Assembly: GCF_901827205.1 (NCBI RefSeq)
Contig: NZ_LR594675.1
Coordinates: 4,464,001 to 4,528,000 of the forward strand
Source of the DNA: Variovorax sp. PBS-H4
GTDB taxonomy: Bacteria; Pseudomonadota; Gammaproteobacteria; Burkholderiales; Burkholderiaceae_C
Direction: 5' to 3'
Length of the DNA: 64,000 nucleotides
Both the position numbers and the translations under genes were made by a program. Positions 16,575 through 25,555 of the stretch are shown here, one piece after another; within the stretch, counting starts at the first letter, position 1, and each line of letters starts with the position of its first letter. The notes beneath the pieces are model-generated. The model was not told the DNA's origin. It searched no databases and saw only the letters and a list, made by a program, of their open reading frames with translations.

Positions 16575-17618
16575 ATGGCAGTCAGCGACCAACAGTTGAT
16601 CCAGGCCTGGAGCGAGGTCCTGCGCCTCAGCCGGACGGCACCCGGCCAGTCCGTTGCCATCCTGTGCAGCGTGGTGACGCATCCGCAGACCCTGCGCTGC
16701 GCGACGGTGGCGGCCCAGGCCGCCGGGGCGATGGTCACCCGGATCGAGCTGCCGCCCATCAACGCCGACAAGGCCTTGAGCCGCGACGTGTTCGGCTACC
16801 TGGGCGAGACGCCCCTCACCGGCAACGCGACCGCGATAGCCGCCCTCAAGGCCAGCGATCTCGTGATCGACCTGATGGGCCTGCTGTTCTCACCCGAGCA
16901 GGCCGAGATCCTGGCTTGCGGCACCCGCATCCTGCTGGCCGTCGAACCGCCGGAGGTGCTGGTGCGCACCGTGCCGACCGCTGCCGACCGCGAGCGGGTG
17001 CTCGCCGCCGCCGAGCGGCTGCGCGGCGCCAGGACCATGCACGTCACGTCGCCGGCGGGGACCGACGTGAGCTTCCGCCTGGGCGAGTTCCCGACCATCT
17101 GCGAATATGGCTTCGTCGATGCGCCGGGCCGCTGGGACCATTGGCCGAGCGGTTTCTTGTTCACCTTCGCCAACGAGGGCAGCAGCGAGGGCATCCTCGT
17201 GATCGACCGCGGCGACATCGTGCTGCCGCACAAGCGCTATGCCAACGAGCGCATCACGCTGCAGGTGCGCGATGGCTACGTGCAGTCGATCGAGGGGGGC
17301 GTCGATGCCGACCTGCTGAAGGAATTCATGCGCAGCTTCCAGGATCCGGAGGCGTTCGCGATGTCGCATGTCGGCTGGGGCCTGCAGCCGCGCTGCAACT
17401 GGTCCACGCTGGCCCTCTACGACCGCGAGCAGACCACCGGCCAGGACGCGAGGGCCTTCGAAGGCAACTTCCTGTTCTCGCTTGGGCCAAACAATGAGGC
17501 GGGCGGCAAGAGGTCCACGCCCTGTCATATCGATGTGCCGCTGCGCCACTGCACTGTGAGCCTCGATGGCGAAGTCGTGGTGCGAGAGGGCAAGGTCCTC
17601 GACGGGAACCTGCGATGA
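16575..17618 (+). CDS. nicX: 2,5-dihydroxypyridine 5,6-dioxygenase
   Basis: This 347-residue protein follows NicX along its whole length: LTGNATAI, GTRILLAVEPPEVL, PGRWDHWPSGFLFTF and GGKRSTPCHID. The known iron ligands fall at the same positions as in Pseudomonas NicX: His265 (SHVGWGLQP), His318 and Asp320 (CHID), with Glu177 also kept. The enzyme opens 2,5-dihydroxypyridine to N-formylmaleamate with O2. It starts 10 bp after nicD and overlaps nicF (ATGA). Confidence 0.94.
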   Translation: MAVSDQQLIQAWSEVLRLSRTAPGQSVAILCSVVTHPQTLRCATVAAQAAGAMVTRIELPPINADKALSRDVFGYLGETPLTGNATAIAALKASDLVIDLMGLLFSPEQAEILACGTRILLAVEPPEVLVRTVPTAADRERVLAAAERLRGARTMHVTSPAGTDVSFRLGEFPTICEYGFVDAPGRWDHWPSGFLFTFANEGSSEGILVIDRGDIVLPHKRYANERITLQVRDGYVQSIEGGVDADLLKEFMRSFQDPEAFAMSHVGWGLQPRCNWSTLALYDREQTTGQDARAFEGNFLFSLGPNNEAGGKRSTPCHIDVPLRHCTVSLDGEVVVREGKVLDGNLR

Positions 17619-18232
17619 CGCACGACGTCTATGAGCGCCAAGGCTTCGGCGCGGCACTGCTGCCCCAGCCGCCCTTCGGGTTGCTGGTGGTCGACTTCGT
17701 TAACGGATTCGTCGACCCGGACCGATTTGGCGGCGGCAACTGCGCGGAGGCGGCCGACCGCGTGCAAGAGCTCTTGCGACAGGCGCGCGCGCGGCGCTGG
17801 CCGGTGGCCCATAGCCGGATCGTGTTCCAAGACGACGGCGCTGACGCTAACGTGTTCGCAGCCAAGGTGCCGAGGTTGTTGGGACTGACGGAGCGCGCCC
17901 CTGCCAGCGCGATCATCGATGCGTTGACGCCGGCGGCCGGGGAGTTGGTTGTGCGCAAGACCGTGCCTTCGGCCTTTTTCGGCACCGGCCTGGCGGCCTG
18001 GTTGGCGGGGCGCGGCGTGCGCACCTTGCTGGTGGCCGGCGCAACCACCAGCGGCTGCGTGCGCGCCAGCGTGGTCGATGCGATGTCCTGGGGATTCCGC
18101 CCCATCGTGGTGACGGACTGCGTCGGCGACCGGTCCCTGCAGGCACATGAGTCGAGCCTATTCGACATGGGCCAGAAGTACGCGACAGCGCTTCCGCGCG
18201 ATGATTTCCTTGATGCACTTCTCAAGGCTTGA
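17615..18232 (+). CDS. nicF: Maleamate amidohydrolase (isochorismatase family)
   Basis: This 205-residue isochorismatase-like hydrolase has the catalytic triad Asp27 (LLVVDFVNGF), Lys115 (LVVRKTVPSAFFGT) and Cys148 (GATTSGCVRAS). NicF converts maleamate to maleate and ammonia. It is the last gene of the operon; no maleate isomerase (nicE) follows, so maleate must be handled elsewhere. The adjacent nicD and nicX secure the assignment over related N-carbamoylsarcosine amidases. Confidence 0.9.
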   Translation: MTHDVYERQGFGAALLPQPPFGLLVVDFVNGFVDPDRFGGGNCAEAADRVQELLRQARARRWPVAHSRIVFQDDGADANVFAAKVPRLLGLTERAPASAIIDALTPAAGELVVRKTVPSAFFGTGLAAWLAGRGVRTLLVAGATTSGCVRASVVDAMSWGFRPIVVTDCVGDRSLQAHESSLFDMGQKYATALPRDDFLDALLKA

Positions 18233-19085
18233 AATTTTGACCGACTGTACTACGGGTGCAGTGTTGCTCTACGATTCTTCGGCCGGAGGCCCGCGCGGGG
18301 CCTATGCAGCTATGCCCGAGGCGGTCGGCCACGATCCTATCTTTGCTTGGCTTCATCTTGGACTTGATGCGCTCTATCAGGACGTAGTCGGAAATCGCGC
18401 GCAGCCTGGATTCGACGAGCATCCAGGGCATAGCAGTGGCCGCGTGCCGCCGAACGGCGCGTCGTGGTCGCGACGGTGCGCTGCAATATGACACTCGCGC
18501 GCATGTTCGGCTTCGAGATCGCGCCCCGATCGACATTCAAACTCCCCGCCTGTGGACTCTCAAATTCCTCTAGGGATTGTATTGTTGACCGATCGCGCCC
18601 CGGCCGTGATCGCAAGACATGCGGCAGCCTCGTTCAGCCGGTAGCGCCTACCTTCGAACTCAAGCATGACGGCGCGACGCGTCAGTCTACCGAGGATGCT
18701 GCCCCCCAACCGCTCACCTTTCTCGAGACGCTGTGAGCGGTCAGACTTTGCCGAACCGGTCACTGGCCGACTATCGCAAACGGCGAGCCCACTCAGCATA
18801 GTTAGGCGATCGGCGTAATGCAGAGAGTCTTTAGCCGAGCGGCTGCGGCGCGCAGTCGTTGTTGCGAGAGGACGCGCCTCGTCCGCGGGCGGTTGGCTAA
18901 AGATCCCGCTGAACTGAACCGCCTGCGCAGCAGTGGTGCGATGGGAATTGAATCAGCGCCGACCTGTTGAAGTCGCAAAAAACTGCGCCGTGATGGCAGC
19001 CCGGTTGATCCTGACTTTGAGGGCGGGCGGCAGTGACGTATGCGATGGCAATGCCATGGCGGGTACCGACTGATCCCTTCACCGA
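18233..19085. other. Gene-poor stretch after the nic operon
   Basis: About 850 bp have only short open frames with no recognisable motif on either strand, and a base composition less GC-rich than the flanks. It looks like decayed sequence between the nic operon and the ICE end. No tRNA or attachment core was recognised. Confidence 0.5.
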
Positions 19086-19310
19086 TCATTGGCGCGAACA
19101 CGCAAAGCGAGACCTTTTGCTGCGCACGACGCAGGCGAGAAGTGCTGGCACTGACGGTTCAAGATCAAGTTCATGGCGGCATGCACGGCGGACCCGTGGC
19201 AAGGCGCCAGCCAGGAAGGATTTGATGCGCACCGTCTGACCCCGCCCGCAGTGCGGGCAGTCTCGCAGCGACACGCCCGTGAGGTGGTGATAGTGGTCCC
19301 GATAGTCCAT
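19086..19310 (-). mobile_element. C-terminal remnant of an IS91-like transposase
   Basis: The minus strand encodes YRDHYHHLTGVSLRDCPHCG, a pattern I associate with the extreme C-terminus of IS91-type (Y1/Y2) transposases. The rest of the transposase is missing and no terminal repeats were found. The family call is from memory of the motif and moderately certain. Confidence 0.45.
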
Positions 19311-19344
19311 TGGTTCACCGGCAACTCGACGACCGGTGCGGGCT

Positions 19345-19440
19345 CAGCCAACAATTGCCGCGCGGAGCATCTCGGCCGCCGTGGCGCCCCATTCGAAAGC
19401 GATCACCTTAATGGGCCTCGCAGCGCCCGTCGTCACGCCT
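19345..19440 (-). pseudogene. Degenerate copy of the ICE ribbon-helix-helix gene
   Basis: Translated on the minus strand, the stretch reads PIKVIAFEWGATAAEMLR, close to HIKVVAFKRGVTAAEMLR in the intact gene at 25292-25555. The DNA is roughly 70 percent similar over 80 bp by eye. It is a fragment without a start, marking that ICE-derived sequence extends left of trbI. Confidence 0.55.
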
Positions 19441-19529
19441 GTTTCGGCCCGATGCACGCCAGCGCATTGAATACGATGGCCGAGCGCGCACCGGCCGGAG
19501 CGCAAGCGCCTCTCGAGCTAAGCTAGCGC

Positions 19530-19691
19530 GAGGAAGAGATCGCTCAGTTGCTGGCCCTGCCCATCAAGGAGATCGCGCGCGAACTCGGCCTGTCGCCCGA
19601 GGCGGTGAAATGGCACCTGCGCAATGTCTTCGCCAAACTGGGCGTCGGCACGCGCTACCAGGCGCTGTCTCTACTCCGCGAAAGGCGGTAA
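19530..19691 (+). pseudogene. C-terminal HTH fragment of a LuxR-family regulator
   Basis: The frame reads EIAQLLALPIKEIARELGLS, then PEAVKWHLRNVFAKLGVGTR and stops at 19691, a complete GerE/LuxR helix-turn-helix. An in-frame TAG at 19524 cuts it off from any N-terminal part. It is a truncated leftover beside the trbI remnant. Confidence 0.7.
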
Positions 19692-19716
19692 GCAGTCACC
19701 CAAATTCGCCTTCCTG

Positions 19717-20449
19717 CTAGCGGTCAACGCGATTTGATCTTGGTTGCGGGATCAGCAGGCACTTGCCCGTCGCCGTGTCGTAGACCGGCTCAGTCACCGT
19801 GGCGATCACGTCGCCCGGCAAGTCCGACTTGATGCCTGTCACCAGCGCCCCGGCGATCACCGTTCCGGCCATCACCTGATACGGCGAGGCAGGCATTTGC
19901 AGGTTGCCGAAATTGCGGGTTTCCGTAGAGCCGCCTTTCAGGAACGCCTCTTTCTGGTCTTGCTGGTTCTGCGTTGCGGTCGGGTCGGCGGGCTGGGCCC
20001 GAGCGGAAGAACACCGTCGAGGCCGCCGGTGCGTCCGCCTCCTTGCGCATGGCATCCTCGGGGTCATGGCCTGGCGGCGCATAAGTCGGCGTCACGTATT
20101 GCTGCGACTTGACGATGGCCGGGCCGAGATCACCCGGCAGCGGCGACCCCAGTTCGGGCACGTTCGGCGGCAGCTTGGAGTAATCGGTCGGCAGCGCGTC
20201 CAGCCCCTCGGACTTGGAGACGCGATCGACGTTGTAAAGCTGGGTCTGCTCATTGGCGCCGCGCCTGTGCGGCTGAAGCGACCAGATAGTCGCGCCCAGC
20301 ACGGCGACTGACAGGCCGCCCATCAGCATCGCCAGCGTGCGCCGGTTCAATCGAGTCACCGGACGCGGCTGGGCGCGCAGCGCCACCGCCTCCGGCGCGA
20401 CCTTGCCCGCCTGCGGCGAGGCACGGTCGAAAGTATCGTATTGGTTCAT
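19717..20449 (-). pseudogene. trbI: trbI, frameshifted and 3'-truncated
   Basis: From ATG 20449 (MNQYDTFDRASPQ) the frame gives a TrbI N-terminus with one membrane anchor (RRTLAMLMGGLSVAVLGATI) and the proline-rich stalk. Near 20030 the frame shifts; homology continues in another frame through QKEAFLKGG, SPYQVMAGTVIAGALVTGIK and VTEPVYDTATGKCLLIPQ, then stops. TrbI is the outer ring/scaffold (VirB10-like) component of the mating channel, normally over 400 residues. About half is missing, so it cannot function. Confidence 0.85.
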
Positions 20450-20451
20450 GG

Positions 20452-21180
20452 TCAGTTCCTCCGCATGCCGTCCGTGCGCTCGATCTGCACCACGTCGCCC
20501 TTGTCGCCGCCCAGGCGCATCTCTGCCGCGCCGAACAGCCGATCGACGATGTAGTACGGCGCACGGAAGCGGTAGTTCATCAGTTGCCCGTCGCCCTGCG
20601 CACCGATCACGAACAACGGCGGCAGCTCGCCTTGCGCGATGCCAGCGGGGAACTGGATATAGACCTTCTCGCCATCGTCGAAGGCGCGCAGCGGCTTCCA
20701 CGGCGGGTTGCTGCCGCTGATCGCGTAGCGGAAGGGGATCTTCTCCAGCGGCAAGCCAGAGTCCACCGGTTCAGCCGCGCTCGCGGCCTGCGCCTGGCGC
20801 TGCAAGGCAAGCATCCTGTCCTTGGGGTATTCCCAGGACACCGACGCCATCCATGTCTTTTCGGTCGAGGCCAGCTCCAGCAGGTACGTGCGCCGACTGG
20901 TCGTGATGACCAGATTCGTCTTCAACCCCGAGCGGATGGGCTTCACCATCACATTGACCCGCAGCGCATCGCCGCTGCCGCTCAATGTGTCTCCCACGAT
21001 CCAGCGCACCGTGTCGCCCGCGACCACCGTCACCAGTTCCTCGCCCGGCTGAAGCGCGATCACGGTCACGCGGCCCACGGCCGCATAGACCTGATACAGC
21101 GCGCCGTCGGTGAAGGGCCAGACCTGAATCGCATTGACGTAGCCCTCGCGCGTGGGCGCGACGCGGGCCAAGCAGCTCAA
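20452..21180 (-). pseudogene. trbG: trbG, 5'-truncated
   Basis: Recognisable TrbG (VirB9-like) sequence runs from REGYVNAIQVWPFTDGALYQ to the C-terminus (FRAPYYIVDRLFGAAEMRLG). The signal peptide and first segment of the normal protein are missing. The break lies near 21150-21175, where a TetR-family fragment on the opposite strand begins. It sits 2 bp before trbI in the usual trb order. The truncation implies loss of the mating-pair apparatus. Confidence 0.82.
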
Positions 21181-21451
21181 TCAACTGTTCGTGCCGGAGG
21201 TCAAAGCCGCGCAGGATGCGGGCGATGTTCGCGGCGATGTTCCCGCTGGGCTGCTCATGGTCACGATGGGCGGCCTGATGCAGTATTTCCTGCACAGCGA
21301 CGTGGAAACCAACGATGCGCTGGCTGTCACTGGCGCGCGCCCGATGACAGACGACCAGGCGCTGGGCTACCTGTGGGGACTGATCGCCACGGTGCCGCCA
21401 GCGCCTACATCGGCAACGAAAAAGCGTCGCACGCCGGCAAGGGCGAAGTGA
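21152..21451 (+). pseudogene. C-terminal domain of a TetR-family regulator
   Basis: The frame encodes LFVPEVKAAQDAGDVRGDVP, then AGLLMVTMGGLMQYFL and a lysine-rich end (ATKKRRTPARAK), typical of a TetR ligand-binding C-terminal domain. The DNA-binding half is absent because the sequence joins the broken trbG at about 21165. It is part of an accessory insert or deletion scar. Confidence 0.6.
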
Positions 21452-21476
21452 CACCAAACCGCAAGGAGATCAGCCA

Positions 21477-21896
21477 ATGCCAAACCCTTCACTCGGCGTC
21501 ATAGACACCGGCCAGTTTCCCATCGTATGCATCCACGGCCAAGCCTGGTTCCTGGAAACGGACTTCGCATTATTGAAGACCTGGAGACAATGATCCGGCA
21601 TGCCAAGGCGTTCGTACTCGTTCATCGTCAATGGTGATGATCCTGCCCAGCGCCACCATGATGAGGACAAGGCGCGCATGCTCTGGCTGAAGGAGAACAA
21701 GGGCCGCTTGGCGAGCGTCTGCCAAGGCATCGTGTCCGTCATGCAGGACAGCCAGCGCCTGCCGTTGGTCGAGAAGCAGGCTGCGGGACTACAGGCCGCG
21801 TTGGGCATCCCTTTCCTGGTCACAGCAAACCTCAGCGATGCGAATGCGCAAGCTATTTCCCTGCTGCAAAACACGGCGGCGGGGTCAACCGATTGA
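21477..21896 (+). pseudogene. Gene of unknown function with two compensating frameshifts
   Basis: ATG 21477 begins MPNPSLGVIDTGQFPIVCIH and stops after 38 codons. In the -1 frame the text continues IEDLETMIRHAKAFVLVH, then returns to the first frame as NGDDPAQRHHDEDKARMLWL and on to the stop at 21896. A lost base near 21566 and a gained base near 21628 would restore one protein of about 140 residues. I do not recognise the family. It overlaps the relaxase 3' end by 12 bp, tail to tail. Confidence 0.55.
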
Positions 21897-23858
21897 GGGG
21901 CCGCGCTGCCGCCCGACTTCCCACGACACCCCGCCGCCGCGCACCATTGCCGCAAGCTGCTGACCCAGCCGCTGCTCGATCACCGGCTTCCACGGCACCA
22001 GGCTGAACCCCATGCCGTCATTGAGCATCGCATAGCGCCCGCTGGCGAGCATGACGCTGCGGCGGTAGATGCCAGCGACGCGCTGCCCATCGGCCACGGG
22101 GCGATGCTCCAGCCCAGTTTCGGCGGCAATGTCCTTGGCGGCCCGCGCCAGTTCCCGGTTGCGCAGCGTGCCCAGCAGGTTGCGCGCCAGAATCACGCGC
22201 TGCCCGCGCCGCTCGGCCAGTCCCTGTTCGGCCAGGAAGTCGGCGCGTTGCTGCATCGCCTGCTTGGCGTCTGCGCCAAAGCCCAGATCGCCCAGCCGCG
22301 AGCCGCCGCCGATCAGTTGCTGGTCGAGCCAGGTGGCGCCGATCACGCGCGCCTGGCGCTCGATGGGCAGGTGCGATTTCAGCTCCACCGCCACGCCACC
22401 CAGGCGCTGCGCGTCATAGCGGCGGCCCTGCTCGGGCAGGTCGTCCGGCACCTTCCATAGCCCCTCGGCCACGCGCTCTACGATGCCAGCGCGGCGCAGG
22501 GCTTCGAGCCGTCGGACATGGGCCGCCACCACTTCCTCCGGATCGCGGCCTGGCACGGCCTGGCCCTGCGCGATGGCGAGATGATGGTCGGTGCGATACA
22601 GGCCATCGCTCGCTAGCGCGGCGATGTTTTTGTCTGCTGCCCGCACGTCCGCCGACCCCTTCACCTCCACCACGGCGCCGATCGGATAGTTCGCCAGTTC
22701 GTCGCGGGCATTGAGCGCAACGTAGTGGGCCTTGCCGTCTACCCCGTCGATGACCAGATAGCCCCGGTCGCGCAGCTCGTCGGCCAGCCCCTTCGCGGCC
22801 ACGCGGCCGAGGATGGTTCGGCCATCGTCGCCCGGCTCGAACACCGCCACCTCACGCGGCTCGCCGCGCATGGCCCACTGCATGGTGCGGATGATGTCGC
22901 CGCGCTCGCCCAGGGCGCGCAGGGTCTTTTCCGCGTCGGCATGGACGGCCCAGGTGCCAAGCTGCGTCTCGTCGGCCAGGCCAAGGCGCTGCAACCGTTG
23001 CAGGCGGCCGATCAGTAGCAGGCGCTGGCATTGCAAATTCGGCTCGTTGAGGCGTTCGACATGCAACAGGCCATCGTCGCCCAGTTCGCGTTTGAGCGTG
23101 CGATCCAGGCTCGTCCACCGCTCTTGCTCCACCTCGCGCTGCAAAGTCTGCTGGATCTCCAGCTCGGTGCGCGGCCCCAGCCATTCGGTCGCCAGTTCGG
23201 CGGCCCGGTGTCGGAATCCATCGGCGATGTAGTCGCCCGCGATGATGAGGTCTTTGCCGGTGTCGTCGCGCCCGCGCACGACGATGTGCGTGTGCGGGTT
23301 GTCGGTGTTCCAGTGATCGACGGCCACCCAATCCAGCCGCGTGCCCAGATCGGCCTCCATACGGCCCATCAGGTGCCGGGTGTAGGTGCGCAGGTGTTCC
23401 AGTTCCGCGCCATCCTCGGGCGAGAGGATGAAGCGGAAATGGTGCCGGTCATCTGCGCAGCGTTCCTTGAACGCATCCAAATCGGCCTCGTCGGCCTGTG
23501 GCCCGTAGGCCCGGCCTGGCTCGCCATCGCGGCCCACGCCATCGCGCTCGATGTAGCGCAGATGCCTGGTGAGCGACCGCGGGCTCGCCTTGTGCCGGTT
23601 GACCAGCAAGGTCTTGATGGTCACCCGCCGGGCCATGGGCGTCAGCCTCGCACCGGCGAAGCGTGCAGCCGCATGGCCGCGGCCCAGACGCGATCCTGGC
23701 CGCTGGCCGGCCTTCCGGCTGACCGCAGGACGGCGCATCGAGGATTTGCCGCCACTGGTCTTTCCGAGCTCCTTGAGCACCCTGGAGACGAAGCCCTGGC
23801 GCCGGCTCTTCGGGGCGCCGGGACGAACCCGGAAATCGTCCGCGCGGCGATCGCTCAC
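21885..23858 (-). CDS. MOBP/VirD2-like relaxase with DUF3363 domain
   Basis: This 657-residue relaxase is of the Tn4371-type ICE. A basic N-terminus (GTG start, SDRRADDFRVRPGAPKSRRQ) precedes TIKTLLVNRHKASPRSLTRH. The metal-binding motif WNTDNPHTHIVVRG (HxH) follows. The long C-terminal part corresponds to DUF3363. It would nick oriT and pilot the strand into the recipient. The GTG at 23858 was chosen because the conserved SDRRADDF start follows it; the frame runs open to 24455 without conserved residues. The gene appears intact although its coupling protein TraG is missing from the window. Confidence 0.88.
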   Translation of the reverse strand: MSDRRADDFRVRPGAPKSRRQGFVSRVLKELGKTSGGKSSMRRPAVSRKAGQRPGSRLGRGHAAARFAGARLTPMARRVTIKTLLVNRHKASPRSLTRHLRYIERDGVGRDGEPGRAYGPQADEADLDAFKERCADDRHHFRFILSPEDGAELEHLRTYTRHLMGRMEADLGTRLDWVAVDHWNTDNPHTHIVVRGRDDTGKDLIIAGDYIADGFRHRAAELATEWLGPRTELEIQQTLQREVEQERWTSLDRTLKRELGDDGLLHVERLNEPNLQCQRLLLIGRLQRLQRLGLADETQLGTWAVHADAEKTLRALGERGDIIRTMQWAMRGEPREVAVFEPGDDGRTILGRVAAKGLADELRDRGYLVIDGVDGKAHYVALNARDELANYPIGAVVEVKGSADVRAADKNIAALASDGLYRTDHHLAIAQGQAVPGRDPEEVVAAHVRRLEALRRAGIVERVAEGLWKVPDDLPEQGRRYDAQRLGGVAVELKSHLPIERQARVIGATWLDQQLIGGGSRLGDLGFGADAKQAMQQRADFLAEQGLAERRGQRVILARNLLGTLRNRELARAAKDIAAETGLEHRPVADGQRVAGIYRRSVMLASGRYAMLNDGMGFSLVPWKPVIEQRLGQQLAAMVRGGGVSWEVGRQRGPSIG

Positions 23859-24234
23859 GGCCGCGTCCTCGGAAGGCTGCGGCGTCGTCCAGCGTACGAG
23901 GCACGTGGATGCGCCCGTGGCGACGCGGGATCCGCGGCCTGCACGGCACAACGGACAAGCAGAGGTGTGCCGCACCAACCCCACGTGCAGACTGGCTTTG
24001 CGGGCGGCCGGGTGCCGCCCCCTTTTGTCTTGCCCTCCGTCTGCGCCTTCCGCATGTGCTCCCGGCTCCGACCTACCGCCAGCCGCGCACGACGTGCGCA
24101 ACGCTGCCCGTGGGGCAGCGGCGGTGCAGCAGGTGCTGCACGCTGGCGGCGGGCTCCCTGCACGAAGGGATGCAGCACGGACGCGCGTCCGGCTGCAGTT
24201 CGACAGCATGCTCGGTCGCGGGATATCGCAAAGT
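23859..24234. other. Relaxase leader with paired hairpins, oriT candidate
   Basis: The 376-bp gap between traF and the relaxase holds no gene but two adjacent dyads. They are CGCTGCCC-GTG-GGGCAGCG at 24102-24120 and GTGCAGCA-GG-TGCTGCAC at 24124-24141. Transfer origins commonly lie beside the relaxase gene and carry such inverted repeats next to the nic site. No nic consensus was identified. Confidence 0.4.
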
Positions 24235-24768
24235 TCATGGCGCACTCCATGTCCACAAAGGCCGCGCGACGCCGAGCACGGCCGACGCGGCAATGGGCCC
24301 GAAATACCGGCTATCGAACGACGCCGGGTTCGTGTCGCCGAGCAGGAACAGCTCGCCCACCGCGAGGGGACGGCACTGAGACCATGCTTGCAGCGGGCGA
24401 TGCGCGCCGTCATGCGTGCGCACGTTCGCCACCACGACGCCATCGATGCGCACAACCTGCTCCCGAACGCACGCCGATTGCGGCGCGAGTGCGCCGATGC
24501 GCTTGAGGATCGGCACGCCCCTGGGCAGGTAGCCGCGCTGCCCTGCGAACGCTGCCACGTCCGCCGGGAGCCGGGCCAGCACGATGCTGCCTACGTGCAG
24601 CGACGCTAGGTTTTCCATGCGGTCGATGCGGTACCAACCGCGCGGTACGCTGTCGCTCGGGTTGTAGACGACGAGGACGCCGTCGTCTATTGCCACCGGC
24701 ATGACGGCAGGCGCGCACAGCGCAGCCAGACCGACGCCCATACAGGCGAAGAGCAGGCGCGGTGTCAT
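24235..24768 (-). CDS. traF: TraF-type S26 signal peptidase
   Basis: This 177-residue protein has an N-terminal membrane segment (LLFACMGVGLAALCAPAVM), the serine motif NPSDSVPRGWY, the lysine region PILKRIGALAPQ and the late box LLGDTNPASFDSRYFGPI. TraF proteases of IncP-type systems mature and cyclise the pilin TrbC. TrbC is absent here, so the protein may have lost its substrate. ATG 24768 overlaps the DUF2840 stop. Confidence 0.88.
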   Translation of the reverse strand: MTPRLLFACMGVGLAALCAPAVMPVAIDDGVLVVYNPSDSVPRGWYRIDRMENLASLHVGSIVLARLPADVAAFAGQRGYLPRGVPILKRIGALAPQSACVREQVVRIDGVVVANVRTHDGAHRPLQAWSQCRPLAVGELFLLGDTNPASFDSRYFGPIAASAVLGVARPLWTWSAP

Positions 24769-25295
24769 CGCAGCGCCGCGCGCGCCAGATGCGCCGCATG
24801 CCGTTCGGCGGTGTAGGCCGGCAGCGGCTGGCGCGCAGCCAGCCGGTTGCCGACCGTGCGCCAGTACGTGAGGGCCACCGCGCGCGGGTCGATGCGCAAC
24901 GCCCCGATGGTGTCGACCAATGCGAGCACGGCCTTGACCTGCGCCTCGCCGTTCGCGCGGAGCAGAATGCGCGCGCCCGGATGCACGCCGGCAACGCGCT
25001 GCGCGCCGTCGAACGGCATGGGCGCCTGCAATACCATCAATTGCCATAGCGCCGTGCCGTAGTCGTTGCCGATCCACTTGACGCGGCAGCAGACCGCCTC
25101 CGGCTCGAAGCTCGCGACGCGCCGCCAATGGTCGAGGACGGTCTCGCGCACTGGCCGGCCGAAGCGCAGCCAGACGTTCACCCGATCTTCGACGAACGCG
25201 AGTGAAACCCGCATGTGCGCAGGCCGCTGCGGCTGCGCGGCTTGCGGCGAGATAGGCATGACGGCCGGCGTCGAATATGAAGGCAGCGCTGTCAT
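24765..25295 (-). CDS. DUF2840 family protein of the ICE backbone
   Basis: This 176-residue protein is recognised by VNVWLRFGRPVRETVLDHWR, CRVKWIGNDYGTALWQLMVL and the C-terminal TERHAAHLARAAL. DUF2840 proteins occur between traF and parA in Tn4371-like elements; their role is unknown. Both ends overlap neighbours by 4 bp, so it is translated as part of the parA-traF operon. Confidence 0.8.
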   Translation of the reverse strand: MTALPSYSTPAVMPISPQAAQPQRPAHMRVSLAFVEDRVNVWLRFGRPVRETVLDHWRRVASFEPEAVCCRVKWIGNDYGTALWQLMVLQAPMPFDGAQRVAGVHPGARILLRANGEAQVKAVLALVDTIGALRIDPRAVALTYWRTVGNRLAARQPLPAYTAERHAAHLARAALR

Positions 25296-25555
25296 GGCTC
25301 GCCTGCACCGTACTCGCGCTCCAGCAACTCGCGCAGCATCTCGGCCGCAGTCACGCCGCGCTTGAATGCGACCACTTTGATGTGTCCGCGCAGCGCGGGC
25401 GTCACGTTGATGGTCAGGCGTGCGGTATAGATCGACGCCTTGTCCGCAGCCGCCGGTTCGTCGGCACGCCGCACCCAGGCCGATGCTGGGTCGGCCGCCG
25501 GTTTGCTGCCGATCGGTGCCCGCTTCTGCGTTACGGATGGCGCCTGCACCGTCAT
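25292..25555 (-). CDS. Small ribbon-helix-helix-like protein
   Basis: This 87-residue protein has a disordered N-terminus and an ARLTINVTPALRGHIKVVAF strand-helix pattern ending MLRELLEREYG. It looks like an Arc/CopG-type DNA-binding protein. It overlaps parA by 4 bp, the usual place for a partition partner (ParG-like). It may bind a centromere or repress the operon. ATG 25555 was chosen for the overlap. A degenerate copy lies at 19345-19440. Confidence 0.75.
   Translation of the reverse strand: MTVQAPSVTQKRAPIGSKPAADPASAWVRRADEPAAADKASIYTARLTINVTPALRGHIKVVAFKRGVTAAEMLRELLEREYGAGEP

Noticed and set aside
18233..19530. Possible tRNA or att site between the nic operon and the ICE
   Set aside because: No cloverleaf-like sequence and no direct repeat matching the right-hand boundary was found by eye.
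23859..24455. N-terminal extension of the relaxase to 24455
   Set aside because: The frame is open but overlaps traF and has no conserved residues. The conserved start SDRRADDFRV begins at GTG 23858.
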